Under the pieces are notes generated by a model that saw only the letters and a list, made by a program, of their open reading frames with translations, ran no database searches and was not told where the DNA came from. This document shows, in pieces, positions 9,048 to 19,513 of a stretch of DNA of 64,000 nt; the stretch's first letter is position 1; each line of letters opens with the position of its first letter. Both the position numbers and the translations under genes were made by a program. The DNA lies in assembly GCA_002897775.1 (NCBI GenBank), contig BDTR01000029.1, positions 129,001 to 193,000 of the forward strand, read 5' to 3'. This stretch comes from a bacterium BMS3Bbin08 (GTDB lineage: Bacteria > Nitrospirota > Thermodesulfovibrionia > UBA6902 > BMS3Bbin08).

Positions 9048-9842
9048 CTACCAGATGATCTCCTCAGCAGGGAATACGGGCCCTTCTTTACAGACGCGCT
9101 TAAGCCCGTCTGTAGTATTCACCACACAGCTCAGGCATGCTCCTACTCCGCACGCCATATTTTCTTCAAGCGCTAAATATCCTTTGAGACGGAACTTTTT
9201 TGTTATGCGGGACATCTCTCTTAGCATAGGCTTTGGACCGCAGGCATAGACGCGATAACGATTGACGACCTTGCCTACCGGCAGGCAGGTTGACGATTGA
9301 CGGGATAAGAAATCTATTAATATATCTGTTATAAGGCCTTTCTTGCCGAGACTGCCGTCATCTGTGGTGACCGTTGGCCTGATACCCAGTGACCTCAGTT
9401 TTTCTATGCATAAGACCTCTTTCCTGCTTTTCGCTCCCAGAAAGAGTAAAGGTCTTCTGCTGGAAACCGATTCGGCAAGCGCGAAGACTGGCGCTATTCC
9501 AAGTCCTCCGGCGACCAGCAGTATCCCGGTCTTTGAAGGCCCGGCGGGAAAACCGTTCCCAAGAGGTCCTATCATTTCAAGGACATTGCCAGGCGCTTTG
9601 TATTTTAAAATGTTTGTCGCCTTTCCGACCGTTTCGTACAGCAGCTGGAAATCTCCGCCAAGCCACCGGTGCAGGCTGAATGGACGTTTCAGCAGAGGGT
9701 CAAGACCGCTGTCTACGGAGAGCATGAAAAACTGCCCCGGCTTTGGCTTCCGGATCTTTTTTAAGGGACGGAGCGTGATAAGGTAATGGTCCGTTGTAAG
9801 TTTCCTGTTCTCTCTTACGGATGATCTGAATAATTTACTCAA
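9048..9842 (-). CDS. pyrK: dihydroorotate dehydrogenase electron-transfer subunit
   Basis: The protein has a ferredoxin-reductase-type FAD domain (RPFSLHRW), an NAD-binding region (GILLVAGGLGIAPVFALAE) and a C-terminal 2Fe-2S site, ACGVGACLSC plus a later cysteine in RVCKEGP. It carries electrons from PyrD to NAD+. Between LIDFLSRQ and NRYRVYACGPKPML there is an extra segment, TCLPVGKVV. Its DNA is a copy of a dispersed palindromic repeat (9270-9289) flanked by an exact 10-bp direct repeat. PyrK proteins normally pass straight into the YACGP motif here, so this is an in-frame insertion. The start overlaps greA by 8 bp. Confidence 0.93.
   Translation of the reverse strand: MSKLFRSSVRENRKLTTDHYLITLRPLKKIRKPKPGQFFMLSVDSGLDPLLKRPFSLHRWLGGDFQLLYETVGKATNILKYKAPGNVLEMIGPLGNGFPAGPSKTGILLVAGGLGIAPVFALAESVSSRRPLLFLGAKSRKEVLCIEKLRSLGIRPTVTTDDGSLGKKGLITDILIDFLSRQSSTCLPVGKVVNRYRVYACGPKPMLREMSRITKKFRLKGYLALEENMACGVGACLSCVVNTTDGLKRVCKEGPVFPAEEIIW
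9258..9302. repeat. palindromic repeat inserted in pyrK, flanked by 10-bp direct repeats
   Basis: The core CTTGCCTACCGGCAGGCAGG (9270-9289) matches 18 of 20 bases of the perfect palindrome at 26345-26364. The sequence ACGATTGACG occurs on both sides, at 9258-9267 and 9293-9302. This looks like a target-site duplication, although local duplication is an alternative. Confidence 0.7.
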
Positions 9843-10308
9843 AGCTTAAATCCAGGATCTCGTACTCCATTGTTTTTGCTGGAGCCTTTACGGTAACAAG
9901 GTCACCAATGGATTTTCCTATAAGCGACCTTCCGACAGGAGACATAATGGATAGTTTATTGTTTTTGACGTCCGATTCATCAGGGCCTACAAGTGTGAAT
10001 GTCTTTTCTTCGTCCGTATCAAGATTCAGGACTTTTATTTTAGCTCCGAAGGCGACCTTGTCATGGGATATCCTGGAAGGGTCAATTACCTGCAGGGTCG
10101 CGAGTTTTGTCTGGAGTTCCTGAATACGTCCCTCAATGAAAGACTGTCTTTCTTTTGCGGCATGGTATTCGGCATTTTCCGACAGGTCCCCATGACTCCT
10201 TGCCTCGGCAATAGCCTTAATGTTTTGAGGCCGCTCGGCCTTAAGAAGCTTAGCGAACTCTGCCTGAAGTTTTTTATACCCGGACGGGGTTATTGGAAGC
10301 TTTTGCAT
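9835..10308 (-). CDS. greA: transcription elongation factor GreA
   Basis: This 157-residue protein starts MQKLPITPSGYKKLQAEFAKL and has the N-terminal coiled coil with the conserved RPQNIKAIAEARSHGDLSENAEYHAAKERQ. The C-terminal FKBP-like domain includes SPVGRSLIGKSIGDLV. GreA binds the RNA polymerase secondary channel and stimulates cleavage of backtracked transcripts. It lies between carB and pyrK on the same strand. Confidence 0.96.
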   Translation of the reverse strand: MQKLPITPSGYKKLQAEFAKLLKAERPQNIKAIAEARSHGDLSENAEYHAAKERQSFIEGRIQELQTKLATLQVIDPSRISHDKVAFGAKIKVLNLDTDEEKTFTLVGPDESDVKNNKLSIMSPVGRSLIGKSIGDLVTVKAPAKTMEYEILDLSFE

Positions 10309-10393
10309 TGGAACACTCCTTTTAGATTTTATCAGCTACGTTTTATGAAGTAAACCCCGTAAGGTTCTTCTTGAAAGAGCGAACCTGAAACTA

Positions 10394-10427
10394 TCCCGTA
10401 AAGTCCAATCGGACTTGGACTACGGGA
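10394..10427. repeat. hairpin in the carB-greA spacer
   Basis: TCCCGT...AGTCCA pairs with TGGACT...ACGGGA to form a 12-bp stem with a 2-nt bulge and an 8-nt loop. No T-run follows on either strand, so it is more likely a dispersed palindrome than a terminator. Confidence 0.5.
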
Positions 10428-10440
10428 CAGGCTGGGGTAA

Positions 10441-10540
10441 ATACATAGTTCATGGTTCATAGCTCATAGCTCATAGTACAAACATAAACAAATTCATAAG
10501 TGATAGCTCATAGTTCATAGACAAAATGACCGTTATACGT
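10441..10540. repeat. AGCTCATAG-type dispersed repeat
   Basis: The carB-greA spacer contains reiterated TTCATAG/CTCATAG words followed by TTCATAGACAAAATGACCG. The same string with one change (TTCATAGACAAAAAGACCG) occurs on the minus strand at the end of the ThiI-like gene near 25250. A short form follows the ferritin-like gene near 35543. Two copies of this kind rule out pure chance low complexity. Confidence 0.6.
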
Positions 10541-10586
10541 TAATAGTTATTCGTTAATCGTCAGTTGATTCTTTACAATTCTCTAT

Positions 10587-13500
10587 TCACTTTTCTCTAT
10601 TCACGGTCTTTATAATTTTACTTTTCTGGTGATATTCCTGAAGGGATCTGATGCTTATCTGCTTTTTCAGCACCAGCTCCATCGCGTTTATCGCGGCCCT
10701 TGCGCCGGCTATCGTCGTCGTATATGTAACCCTGTGCCGCAGGGCGCTTTCCCTTATTGAGAAAGAGTCCCTCTGCGCCTTTGCGCCGGTTACGGTGTTT
10801 ATTACAAAGCTGATCTCACCGTTCTTGATATAATCCACTATATGAGGTCTGCCTTCCAGTACCTTGTTTACTGCCTCCACCTCTATCCCGTTCTTCCTGA
10901 GATAAGCGGCAGTCCCCCTGGTGGCGATAACCGGGTAGCCGATAGATATGAGTTTGCTGACCATCGGGGGCAGCGCCTGCTTGTCCTTGTCCTTAACACT
11001 GATGAATATTTTCCCTGCCAGGGGCATTGTGTTGCCTGAAGCTGCCTGGGCCTTTGAGTAAGCCCTGCCGAAGTCCTTGTCAATTCCCATCACTTCACCG
11101 GTTGATTTCATCTCAGGACCTAATAACGGGTCAACTCCCATGAACCTGTCGAACGGAAATACTGATTCTTTTACAGCCATATGCTCAAGTTCTATTTCCG
11201 ATGTTAGTCCGGCTTCTTCAAGAGATATGCCGAGCATGACCTTTGCGGCCATCTTTGCGAAGGGAACGCCGGTTGCCTTGCTGACAAATGGTATTGTGCG
11301 TGACGCCCGCGGGTTTACTTCGAGTATATAGATGTCATGGCCTTTAACCGCGAACTGTATGTTCATCAGCCCTATAACATTTATTTCTTTTGCGAGGGCC
11401 TTTGTGTGTTCCCTGATCCTGTTTATTATTTCAGCCGGCAATGAATGCGGCGGCAGGGAACACGCGGAATCTCCGGAATGAATACCGGCTTCCTCTATGT
11501 GCTCCATTATTCCGCATATGATCACGTCTGCTCCGTCAGAGACAGCGTCGACGTCAACCTCGATCGCGTCCTCAAGGTATTTATCTATCAGCACAGGGTG
11601 TTCGGGAGATGCCTTGACCGCTTTTCGCATGTACTCCTTCAGGCTCTTTTCATCGTACACGATCTCCATCGCTCTTCCGCCGAGAACATATGAGGGCCTT
11701 ACCATTACGGGATACGTTATTCCCTTTGCCGCCTGTATCGCTTCGTTAACGGACATTGCCGTTCCGCTTTCAGGCTGCCTGAGGTCCAGTTTGTGAAGAA
11801 GCGCCTTAAAGCGTTTCCTGTCCTCGGCCATATCGATCGAGTCAGGGGAGGTGCCCAGGATCCTGATCCCCTCCTGTTCAAGCGGTACAGCGAGCTTTAA
11901 AGGGGTCTGCCCGCCGAACTGTACTATCACACCTTCAGGTTTCTCTTTTTCCATAATGCCGAGCACGTCCTCAAGTGTCAGAGGCTCGAAATACAGCCTG
12001 TCCGCGGTATCGTAATCCGTACTCACGGTTTCAGGATTACAGTTAACCATAATAGTCTCATAACCGAGCTCTTTAAGCGCGAATACGGCATGAACACAGC
12101 AGTAATCGAACTCAATCCCCTGGCCGATCCTGTTCGGCCCGCTTCCCAGTATAACGACCTTTTTCCTGTCGGTAGGTCTAGCCTCGCACTCGGTTTGAGG
12201 CTTGAAGTTAAGAGGGTTAGAAGTTGAGAAGTTATGTGCTTTTGAAGTCTTTGCGTTCTTATCTTCCGATTTTCCTATCTTCTTATCTTCTATCCGGTAG
12301 AATGGTTTCTCATATGTCGAATACATATACGGCGTGTATGCCTTGAACTCAGCGGCGCAGGTGTCGACCATTTTGTAAACCGGATTTATTCCGGTGTTTT
12401 TTCTGAGTTGTCTGATGGTCTTTTCATCGATATCCAGAAGGCCGGCGATCCTCCTGTCGGAAAAACCATATTCCTTTGCCTTTCTCAGCAGGTCAGGGGG
12501 CATTAGATAAGGAGCCAGGCTCAGGCTTTTGTTCTTTTTAATGCCCGCGGCTATGGCCATTATCTCGAGTTCCATGTCTATTATCTGCTTTAAATTGTAA
12601 AGAAACCACGGGTCGGTATGTGTAAGGCTGTGTATCTCTTCGATACCCATCCCGATTCTTAATGAATGGGCAATGTACCATATACGTTCCCAGCCCGGGG
12701 TTTTCAGTTTCGCCTTGATCTCCTCAGAGTCGGCCTTAACCGGCTCAAAACCGTAACTTTCGATCTCCAGACTGCGTATGGCCTTTTGCACGGCCTCCTT
12801 GAAGGTCCTGCCGATGGACATTGACTCTCCAACGGATTTCATCTGGGTGGTAAGTACCGTGTCGGCCTCAGGGAATTTTTCAAAGGCAAACCTTGGGAAT
12901 TTCACAACAACATAATCGATCACAGGCTCAAAGGAAGCCGGGGTTTCCCTGGTTATGTCGTTCGGTATTTCGTCAAGGGTCAGTCCGACGGCAAGTTTCG
13001 CGGCTATTTTGGCTATTGGGAATCCGGTTGCCTTTGAAGCAAGCGCGGAACTCCTTGAGACCCTTGGGTTCATCTCGATCACCGTCATTCGTCCGTCATC
13101 GGGATTCAGGGCGAACTGTATGTTCGAACCTCCTGTATCGACGCCTATTTCGCGGATTATGGCGATCGAAGCGTCTCTCATTCTCTGGTATTCCTTGTCA
13201 CTCAGGGTCTGAGCCGGAGCGACCGTGATGGAGTCGCCTGTATGGATCCCCATCGGGTCGAAGTTCTCGATCGAACATATGATGACAACATTATCCATGC
13301 AGTCGCGCATGACCTCAAGCTCATATTCCTTCCACCCTATGACCGATTCTTCTATAAGGACCTGATGCACAGGGCTCAGTTCCAGCGCCTTGCGGAGGTT
13401 GGCATTGTATTCCTCTATGTTATAGGCGATGCTTCCACCTGTGCCTCCGAGAGTGAATGACGGTCTTAAGATCGCCGGGAATTTAATATGTTCAATGGCC

Positions 13501-13970
13501 TTGTCCTTTTCATCAAAAGAACTGATGAGAATGCTTTTGGGAGTTTCAAGTCCGATCTTTGTCATTGCTTCCTTGAAGAGCTGCCTGTCCTCGGCCTTTT
13601 TTATTGCCTGGAGCCGCGCGCCTATCATCTCAACGTTGTATTTATCAAGTACGCCTTTTTCAGACAGCTCTACCGCCAGGTTCAGCGCGGTCTGCCCTCC
13701 CATGGTCGGAAGAACGGCGTCCGGACGCTCTTTTTCGATTATCATCTCCAGTATGCCGGCTGTAAGCGGCTCAATATATGTAACATCAGCCATTTCAGGG
13801 TCTGTCATGATAGTAGCGGGATTTGAATTGACAAGTATTACCTTATATCCTTCTTCACGGAGCGCTTTGCATGCCTGGGTCCCTGAATAGTCGAATTCGC
13901 ACGCCTGCCCTATGATTATGGGGCCGGGTCCTATCAGCATGATACTTTTTATGTCTGTTCTTTTTGGCAC
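10587..13970 (-). CDS. carB: carbamoyl-phosphate synthase large subunit
   Basis: The two homologous ATP-grasp halves (starting [23 protein letters not shown] and [21 protein letters not shown]), the oligomerisation domain and the C-terminal regulatory MGS-like domain are all present. The protein makes carbamoyl phosphate with CarA. At 1127 residues it is longer than the usual 1070-1080. The excess sits at about residues 557-592, between YMYSTYE and ECEARP, where the two halves normally join directly. The inserted DNA (12195-12300) is Lys/Ser/Asn-coding and matches an intergenic repeat found near 25172. It should be tolerated because it lies in an inter-domain linker. Confidence 0.96.
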   Translation of the reverse strand: MPKRTDIKSIMLIGPGPIIIGQACEFDYSGTQACKALREEGYKVILVNSNPATIMTDPEMADVTYIEPLTAGILEMIIEKERPDAVLPTMGGQTALNLAVELSEKGVLDKYNVEMIGARLQAIKKAEDRQLFKEAMTKIGLETPKSILISSFDEKDKAIEHIKFPAILRPSFTLGGTGGSIAYNIEEYNANLRKALELSPVHQVLIEESVIGWKEYELEVMRDCMDNVVIICSIENFDPMGIHTGDSITVAPAQTLSDKEYQRMRDASIAIIREIGVDTGGSNIQFALNPDDGRMTVIEMNPRVSRSSALASKATGFPIAKIAAKLAVGLTLDEIPNDITRETPASFEPVIDYVVVKFPRFAFEKFPEADTVLTTQMKSVGESMSIGRTFKEAVQKAIRSLEIESYGFEPVKADSEEIKAKLKTPGWERIWYIAHSLRIGMGIEEIHSLTHTDPWFLYNLKQIIDMELEIMAIAAGIKKNKSLSLAPYLMPPDLLRKAKEYGFSDRRIAGLLDIDEKTIRQLRKNTGINPVYKMVDTCAAEFKAYTPYMYSTYEKPFYRIEDKKIGKSEDKNAKTSKAHNFSTSNPLNFKPQTECEARPTDRKKVVILGSGPNRIGQGIEFDYCCVHAVFALKELGYETIMVNCNPETVSTDYDTADRLYFEPLTLEDVLGIMEKEKPEGVIVQFGGQTPLKLAVPLEQEGIRILGTSPDSIDMAEDRKRFKALLHKLDLRQPESGTAMSVNEAIQAAKGITYPVMVRPSYVLGGRAMEIVYDEKSLKEYMRKAVKASPEHPVLIDKYLEDAIEVDVDAVSDGADVIICGIMEHIEEAGIHSGDSACSLPPHSLPAEIINRIREHTKALAKEINVIGLMNIQFAVKGHDIYILEVNPRASRTIPFVSKATGVPFAKMAAKVMLGISLEEAGLTSEIELEHMAVKESVFPFDRFMGVDPLLGPEMKSTGEVMGIDKDFGRAYSKAQAASGNTMPLAGKIFISVKDKDKQALPPMVSKLISIGYPVIATRGTAAYLRKNGIEVEAVNKVLEGRPHIVDYIKNGEISFVINTVTGAKAQRDSFSIRESALRHRVTYTTTIAGARAAINAMELVLKKQISIRSLQEYHQKSKIIKTVNREK
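12195..12300. repeat. intergenic-type repeat inserted in frame in carB
   Basis: On the plus strand 12204-12236 begins GAAGTTAAGAGGGTTAGAAG. The spacer at 25172-25212 has GAAGTTAAGAGGATGAGACG followed by AGAAGTTGAG, as here. The rest of the insert is runs of AAGATAAGAAGATAGG-like words. It encodes about 36 additional residues in CarB. Confidence 0.6.
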
Positions 13971-14020
13971 TTTGCTTTCCTTCTTTACCCCATCAGATGC
14001 AGTCAGCTATCTAACGGGAT

Positions 14021-14632
14021 TTACGTTATCCCGAGAAACCGCTGTATCTGTTTTAGCGGTATATCAGGCTCGTCATCTGTCCTCACGGCGTAAATGATCC
14101 TTTCAGTGCCGTCAGAGAGTTTAAGTGAAAGAGTTACGTATTCTTCCTCATCACCCAGGCCGGGCACAAAACTCCCGTGCTGCGCCGATATCTTCTCTAC
14201 AAACCTGATCCCGTCAATATTTTCAGGGACGAATTTTTTACTCCCCGCGACAACCGACGATATACTGTCCAGCGGCATTTTCTCTGTCCTCCGGAATATA
14301 AATACCGGACGGATGATACTTACGGTATTATCAGCCTTATTAAAGATAACCTCTATATTTTTCTCACAGAACAGAAATTTTCTGGAACCGAGAAACACGA
14401 TCACAAACACAATTATGATGACAGGAATGTGCAGAAACCCTGTGCCGTAGTTGACCCGGTCAATGGCCATATAGACAAGCGCGCATACCATGGACGCGAA
14501 AAGCATGGATGAGAACTCTCGTGTGTAGATGCCCTTGTAAAGCATGCTCTCTTTTTCCGCCCGGAAAAAGACGGTAGTAAAGACGAGCCTGTCCCCTTCG
14601 GTCGTGATCTGGTATCTTTCTTTGTCATTCAT
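14021..14632 (-). CDS. hypothetical membrane protein in the pyrimidine operon
   Basis: The family is not recognised. The 203-residue product has a hydrophilic N-terminal strand region (RYQITTEGDRLVFTTVFFRAEKE), two adjacent hydrophobic segments at roughly residues 44-90 and a soluble C-terminal region of beta-strand character. The layout resembles small membrane proteins with a PH-like domain, but that is only an impression. It is inserted between carA and carB, which are normally adjacent, and is flanked on its upstream side by dispersed repeats. Confidence 0.6.
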   Translation of the reverse strand: MNDKERYQITTEGDRLVFTTVFFRAEKESMLYKGIYTREFSSMLFASMVCALVYMAIDRVNYGTGFLHIPVIIIVFVIVFLGSRKFLFCEKNIEVIFNKADNTVSIIRPVFIFRRTEKMPLDSISSVVAGSKKFVPENIDGIRFVEKISAQHGSFVPGLGDEEEYVTLSLKLSDGTERIIYAVRTDDEPDIPLKQIQRFLGIT

Positions 14633-14667
14633 AATTTCAGCAATTGAGAAAATAAGTTGTTAAGCAA

Positions 14668-14725
14668 ACTACTGAGTCATTAAGTCAATAAGTAATTAGG
14701 TCATTAAAAAAATAACTTAATAACT
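14668..14725 (-). repeat. 58-bp AT-rich dispersed repeat, copy A
   Basis: The reverse complement of this stretch matches 30932-30989 at 54 of 58 positions without gaps. It begins AGTTATTAAGTTATTTTTTT and ends GACTTAATGACTCAGTAGT. It lies in the spacer between carA and the membrane protein gene. Confidence 0.8.
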
Positions 14726-14737
14726 TGTTTTTTTATG

Positions 14738-14754
14738 TTTACCCCGTTAGAAAG
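14738..14754 (+). repeat. TTTACCCCGTTAGA repeat
   Basis: TTTACCCCGTTAGAAAG, the same motif as the arms of the inverted pair at 44937-45055 and the copy in pyrG at 29016. It lies in the carA downstream spacer. Confidence 0.6.
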
Positions 14755-14830
14755 CCCCGTTGCCTGCATACCTGCGGCATGTAAACCTGCCGGCATACCC
14801 ATTAGAAGGGCGAAGTTCTTCAAACGGGGG

Positions 14831-16012
14831 TTACCATTTATCTATCATGTCCCTGAACCTCTTGAAGATATAGCATGAGTCATTGGGCCCGGGTCCTGCT
14901 TCAGGATGGTACTGGAGCGAAAGCAGGGGGACGTCCTTATGTCTCATGCCTTCCTCTGTCCCGTCATACAGATTTCTGTGTGTCAGCTCTACCTTGTCCC
15001 TGATGCTTTCCATGTCAACGCAGTAGTTATGGTTTTGAGAGGTGATCTCCACTTTGCGCGTGGAAAGGTCCATCACAGGATGGTTGCCGCCGTGATGCCC
15101 GAACTTAAGCTTATATGTCCTGCCTCCGAGGGCGAGCCCGAGTATCTGATGTCCAAGGCAGATGCCAAGTAAAGGTTTTTTGCCGATAAGATTTTTCGCG
15201 GTCTTTATTGCGTATGTGACGGTCTGCGGGTCACCCGGGCCGTTGCTGAGGACTATACCGTCGGCTTTTTCAATGACGTCCTCAGCCGGGGTGGCGGCAG
15301 GCACTACGGTTATATCACAGCCCGTATCCGCCAGGTGACGCAGGATGTTGAACTTGACCCCAAAGTCATAGACAATGATCTTCTTCCGGGGCGGAGTTAC
15401 AAAACGCTGGAACAGAGATGTTATATTCAGCCAGTCGGTTGGTTTCACTTTACCCGGATCTGTTTCCGTTGCCTGCCATTTCCAGAGAGATTCTTTCCAC
15501 TTATACGGTTTTTTTGTAGTTACGTCTTTAACCAGGTCAAAGGATGAGATACCCGGGTACTGTTTTGCTTTTTCCACAAGGCTCTCCGGGTCCGGATCAA
15601 TTGTCGATATAATGCCGGTTTGCGCCCCGTAGTCCCTGATATGCTGTGTAAGCGCCCTTGTATCAATGCCTTCAATACTTACTATGCCGTTGCCCCTGAG
15701 ATATTCCGGCAAGCTCATTTCAGAGCGCCAGTTGCTCGCGTATTTAAAGCACTCTTTCATGACAAATCCCGCGGCCTCGGGATTGCCTGATTCAATATCC
15801 CGGGTGTTTATACCGTAATTTCCGATCTGTGAATATGTCATTACAACTATCTGGCCCCTGTAGGAAGCGTCAGTGAGGATCTCCTGATAGCCTGTCATGG
15901 AGGTATTAAAAACAACCTCGCCGGCAGATTCTCCCTCAGCCCCGCAGCTCCATCCTTCGAAGATCATGCCGTCGGAAAGAGCCAGAACAGCTTTTGCTTT
16001 TTTAGCGCCCAT
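14831..16012 (-). CDS. carA: carbamoyl-phosphate synthase small subunit
   Basis: The N-terminal CarA domain includes GEVVFNTSMTGYQEILTDASY. The class I glutamine amidotransferase domain carries the nucleophile in LLGICLGHQILGLALGG and the catalytic His/Glu in YHPEAGPGP. The length of 393 residues is normal. CarA releases ammonia from glutamine for CarB. It lies 24 nt downstream of pyrC in the same operon. Confidence 0.96.
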   Translation of the reverse strand: MGAKKAKAVLALSDGMIFEGWSCGAEGESAGEVVFNTSMTGYQEILTDASYRGQIVVMTYSQIGNYGINTRDIESGNPEAAGFVMKECFKYASNWRSEMSLPEYLRGNGIVSIEGIDTRALTQHIRDYGAQTGIISTIDPDPESLVEKAKQYPGISSFDLVKDVTTKKPYKWKESLWKWQATETDPGKVKPTDWLNITSLFQRFVTPPRKKIIVYDFGVKFNILRHLADTGCDITVVPAATPAEDVIEKADGIVLSNGPGDPQTVTYAIKTAKNLIGKKPLLGICLGHQILGLALGGRTYKLKFGHHGGNHPVMDLSTRKVEITSQNHNYCVDMESIRDKVELTHRNLYDGTEEGMRHKDVPLLSLQYHPEAGPGPNDSCYIFKRFRDMIDKW

Positions 16013-16036
16013 TAGTCATTTTCTCCGGTATGGAAC

Positions 16037-17311
16037 CTATGCCCATTCGCTGATTTTTCCCATGAACACTGTTTTTTCAACAGTGCCTTTCAACTGCCAC
16101 CCTTTGAACGGGGTGTTTTTGCCTTTTGATGAAAAACGTGCCGGGTCAACAGTGAACTTCTTCTCCGGGTCTATGATCGCGATATCGGCGTCCGCGCCCG
16201 CGTTTAGAGTTCCTTTTTTTATTTTTATGATCTTTGAAGGCGTCAGGCTCATTTTAGCTATAAGCTGTTTCAGGTCTATAACTCCCTGGTCCACAAGCTG
16301 AAGCCCCAATGCAAACGCTGTTTCAAGTCCTGAGATCCCGGGAGGCGCCGCGTCAAACTCCCTGTTTTTTTCATCCGCGTGATGCGGGGCATGGTCCGTG
16401 GCAATTACGTCGATCGTGCCGTCCTTAAGCCCCTGTTTGATCGCCTCAACATCTTTTTCCGTCCTGATAGGCGGGTTGACCTTAAGATTCGTATTGTAAC
16501 TTTCCAGCGCGTGATCATTCAGACTGAAATAGTGAGGACAGGTTTCCGCGGTCACATTTATTCCGTTTGCCTTTGCCTCCCTGATCAGCCTGACGGAGCC
16601 GGCTGTTGATACATGGGCGATATGGAGCCTGCTCCAGGTCAACTCACACAGAAAAATATCCCGGGCTACCATTATCTCTTCAGCGGCGTTCGGAATACCC
16701 CTTAAACCAAGGGTGGTGGACATAACACCTTCGTTCATTGCCCCGCCCCTGGAAAGTTGAGGGTCCTCACAGTGAGAGATCACAGGCACGTCGAATATTT
16801 TTGAATATTCAAGCGCCCGTCTCATGATAAGGCTGTCTGTCACGGGTTTCCCATCGTCTGAAAAGGCGATACACCCTGATTTTCTCAAGGCCCCGAACTC
16901 AGTGAGCGATTCCCCCTTCTGACCCTTTGTTATGGAACCGACAGGATAGACAGCGCAGGCACCCTCTTTAAAGGCCTTTTCAATGATATATTCTGTTACA
17001 GCCTCTGTATCGTTAACCGGGTCTGTATTAGGCATACAGCATACAGAGGTGAAACCGCCTTTTAACGCGGCCATTGTGCCTGTGGCGATCGTTTCCTTGT
17101 GCTCAAACCCCGGTTCTCTGAGGTGTGTGTGCAGGTCCACAAGCCCGGGTATAACGATACAGCCTGAGGCGTCGATAGTATTATCCGCTTTCGGGCCTTT
17201 GCCGCCTGGATATATGCCCTGAATATGCGCGCCCTCTATAAGGATATCTCTCTGTCCGTCTATCTCCTGTGACGGGTCGATCACCCGGCCGTTTATTATT
17301 AAGGTCCTCAT
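16037..17311 (-). CDS. pyrC: dihydroorotase
   Basis: This is a class I (long-form) dihydroorotase of 424 residues. Metal ligands are visible in [18 protein letters not shown], in the histidines of ISHCEDPQL and [11 protein letters not shown], and in the aspartate of [13 protein letters not shown]. It closes carbamoyl aspartate to dihydroorotate. Its start overlaps the end of pyrB by 4 nt, so the two are translationally coupled. Confidence 0.95.
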   Translation of the reverse strand: MRTLIINGRVIDPSQEIDGQRDILIEGAHIQGIYPGGKGPKADNTIDASGCIVIPGLVDLHTHLREPGFEHKETIATGTMAALKGGFTSVCCMPNTDPVNDTEAVTEYIIEKAFKEGACAVYPVGSITKGQKGESLTEFGALRKSGCIAFSDDGKPVTDSLIMRRALEYSKIFDVPVISHCEDPQLSRGGAMNEGVMSTTLGLRGIPNAAEEIMVARDIFLCELTWSRLHIAHVSTAGSVRLIREAKANGINVTAETCPHYFSLNDHALESYNTNLKVNPPIRTEKDVEAIKQGLKDGTIDVIATDHAPHHADEKNREFDAAPPGISGLETAFALGLQLVDQGVIDLKQLIAKMSLTPSKIIKIKKGTLNAGADADIAIIDPEKKFTVDPARFSSKGKNTPFKGWQLKGTVEKTVFMGKISEWA

Positions 17312-18246
17312 TTTTTCACCCCTCCGAGCAAATACAGGACAGCCATCCTGACCGCGAGGCCGTTTGTTACCTGTTCGAGGATCACTGATTGAGGACCGTC
17401 CGCGACTTCGGAGCTGATCTCAACGCCCCTGTTCATGGGCCCGGGATGCATGACCATCGCGTCCTTTTTCGCCAGCTTTAAACGGCCGGCCGTAAGACCG
17501 TAAAGGGTGAAATACTCCTCAAGTGAGGGCAGAAAGCCTTTGCTCTGACGTTCGAGCTGAAGCCTGAGCGTCATAATAACGTCAGTGTCTTTGATACCTT
17601 CTTCTATGGAGCCGAATGTCTTTACACCAAGCTCGCCGATCCCCGCGGGCATCAGGGTAGGGGGGCAGACCACCCTTACCTCTGCGCCGAGCCTGGTCAG
17701 GGCGTAGATATTGGACAGCGCCACCCTGCTGTGCGCGATGTCCCCGATTATCGCGACACTGAGCCCCTCTATCTTTTTCTTGTGAGAACGGATAGTGAAC
17801 AGGTCAAGCAGGGCCTGGGTCGGGTGTTCGTTCGCGCCGTCACCCGCGTTTATTATTGATATATCAAGTATCTTGCTGAGCATGTGCGGCACACCTGACG
17901 AAGAGTGCCTTATTACCACAAAATCAGCGCCCAGGGCCTGGATCGTAAGGGCCGTATCCTTTAGTGTTTCTCCTTTTACCACACTGCTTGTCGGGACCGA
18001 GAAGTTTACAACGTCGGCGCTCAGCCGCTTTGCCGCAAGTTCAAAAGAGGTCCTTGTTCTTGTAGAAGGCTCGAAAAAGAGGTTTGCAACAGTCTTGCCT
18101 CTTAAGGGAGGGACCTTCTTAATGTCCCTTTCAAGGACGTCTTTAAAACCTGACGCCGTATCCAGGATCAGGCTGATCTCCTCCTGCGAGAGGTCTTTTA
18201 TCCCCAGTAGGTCTTTTGATTTAAATGTAATGTTTTTATTGTCCAT
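17308..18246 (-). CDS. pyrB: aspartate carbamoyltransferase catalytic subunit
   Basis: The carbamoyl-phosphate binding motif [19 protein letters not shown] and the later [12 protein letters not shown] (aspartate site) are intact in this 312-residue protein. No pyrI regulatory subunit gene is adjacent. The enzyme commits carbamoyl phosphate to pyrimidine synthesis. It is separated from pyrR by 149 bp that carry two tandem copies of a dispersed repeat. Confidence 0.96.
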   Translation of the reverse strand: MDNKNITFKSKDLLGIKDLSQEEISLILDTASGFKDVLERDIKKVPPLRGKTVANLFFEPSTRTRTSFELAAKRLSADVVNFSVPTSSVVKGETLKDTALTIQALGADFVVIRHSSSGVPHMLSKILDISIINAGDGANEHPTQALLDLFTIRSHKKKIEGLSVAIIGDIAHSRVALSNIYALTRLGAEVRVVCPPTLMPAGIGELGVKTFGSIEEGIKDTDVIMTLRLQLERQSKGFLPSLEEYFTLYGLTAGRLKLAKKDAMVMHPGPMNRGVEISSEVADGPQSVILEQVTNGLAVRMAVLYLLGGVKK

Positions 18247-18277
18247 TTAGTGTTCTCTGCAGCTGCGCTGCATCAAA

Positions 18278-18947
<670 letters not shown>

Positions 18948-19020
18948 TTAAGGGATAAGAGGTCTTTGCGCGGGTGTTACTGTTTGTCGATGTAGAAGAT
19001 GAAGTGTGCAACCTGTTTTT

Positions 19021-19051
19021 CCTTTCCAGCCTCTCAGAACCAGATTAAAGG
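19021..19051 (-). promoter_or_regulatory. PyrR-binding RNA hairpin in the pyr operon leader
   Basis: On the minus strand the leader contains CCTTT and AAAGG closing a hairpin around CTGGTTCTGAGAGGCTGG. The loop GGTTCTGAGAGGCT fits the known PyrR recognition loop ARUCCNGNGAGGYU except for two pyrimidine or purine swaps. It lies about 10-40 nt after the predicted transcription start and about 90 nt before pyrR. A run of eight T just before the pyrR ATG might be part of an attenuator. Its stem is weak, so control could instead act on translation. Confidence 0.7.
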
Positions 19052-19068
19052 TTAAATTGTCTGATCGC

Positions 19069-19098
19069 ATAATAAAATAAAACAGGCTATTTTGTCAA
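19069..19098 (-). promoter_or_regulatory. promoter of the pyrimidine operon
   Basis: On the minus strand TTGACA (19098-19093) and TATTAT (19074-19069) are separated by 18 bp. Transcription would begin near 19062, placing the PyrR site at the start of the leader. Confidence 0.7.
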
Positions 19099-19102
19099 TC
19101 GC

Positions 19103-19133
19103 ACCATGTTCCACCTACGAGGTGGGACATGGT
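19103..19133. repeat. 31-nt hairpin between divergent promoters
   Basis: A 14-bp stem (ACCATGTTCCACCT with AGGTGGGACATGGT, one G-T pair) closes a 3-nt loop. It lies directly upstream of the pyr promoter. No T-run follows, so it is not a clear terminator; it may be a palindromic repeat or an operator. Confidence 0.5.
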
Positions 19134-19180
19134 TGCCGTATATTAATTTTGCATGGCCGGGGTAATAATTAATATATTTC

Positions 19181-19209
19181 TTGACTGAAGATGACTTTTG
19201 TGCTAATAA
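19181..19209 (+). promoter_or_regulatory. promoter of the small basic protein gene
   Basis: TTGACT (19181-19186) and TAATAA (19204-19209) are spaced by 17 bp, and a normal Shine-Dalgarno-led gene follows at 19259. Confidence 0.45.
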
Positions 19210-19258
19210 TATTTAAATTGTAAGACAAATTAACTTAATGACTTTGGAGAGGGACAAG

Positions 19259-19492
19259 ATGAAAAAGGCGGGCAAGAAGAAGAAAAAAGAGTTCAGGTTT
19301 TCCACATCTTTTACAATGCGCTTTGATGCCTTTACGCTTGAGATGCTTGAAAGGATCGCGTATGAAGAGGACAAGACCAGGCCGGAGGTCATACGCGCTT
19401 CGGTAAAGTTCCTTTTTCTCAAGAAATACGGACAAGAGGACCTTGAAAAAATGAGGAAAAAACACAGGCCGGATATTTTAAAAGAATGGTAA
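19259..19492 (+). CDS. small basic protein, ribbon-helix-helix-like
   Basis: A 77-residue protein starting with a Lys-rich tail (MKKAGKKKKKEFRFSTS). A predicted strand then two helices follow (FTMRFDAFTLEMLERIAYEE and RPEVIRASVKFLFLKKYG), the pattern of a ribbon-helix-helix DNA-binding domain. GGAGAGG at 19246-19252 gives this ATG a 6-nt spacing; an in-frame ATG at 19238 lacks a site. The function is unknown. It stands alone, divergent from the pyr operon. Confidence 0.6.
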   Translation: MKKAGKKKKKEFRFSTSFTMRFDAFTLEMLERIAYEEDKTRPEVIRASVKFLFLKKYGQEDLEKMRKKHRPDILKEW

Positions 19493-19513
19493 TGCGCGGT
19501 TTTTTTGAGCGTA

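Noticed and set aside
10394..10427. Terminator between carB and greA
   Set aside because: The hairpin lacks a T-run on the minus strand and the operon appears to continue.
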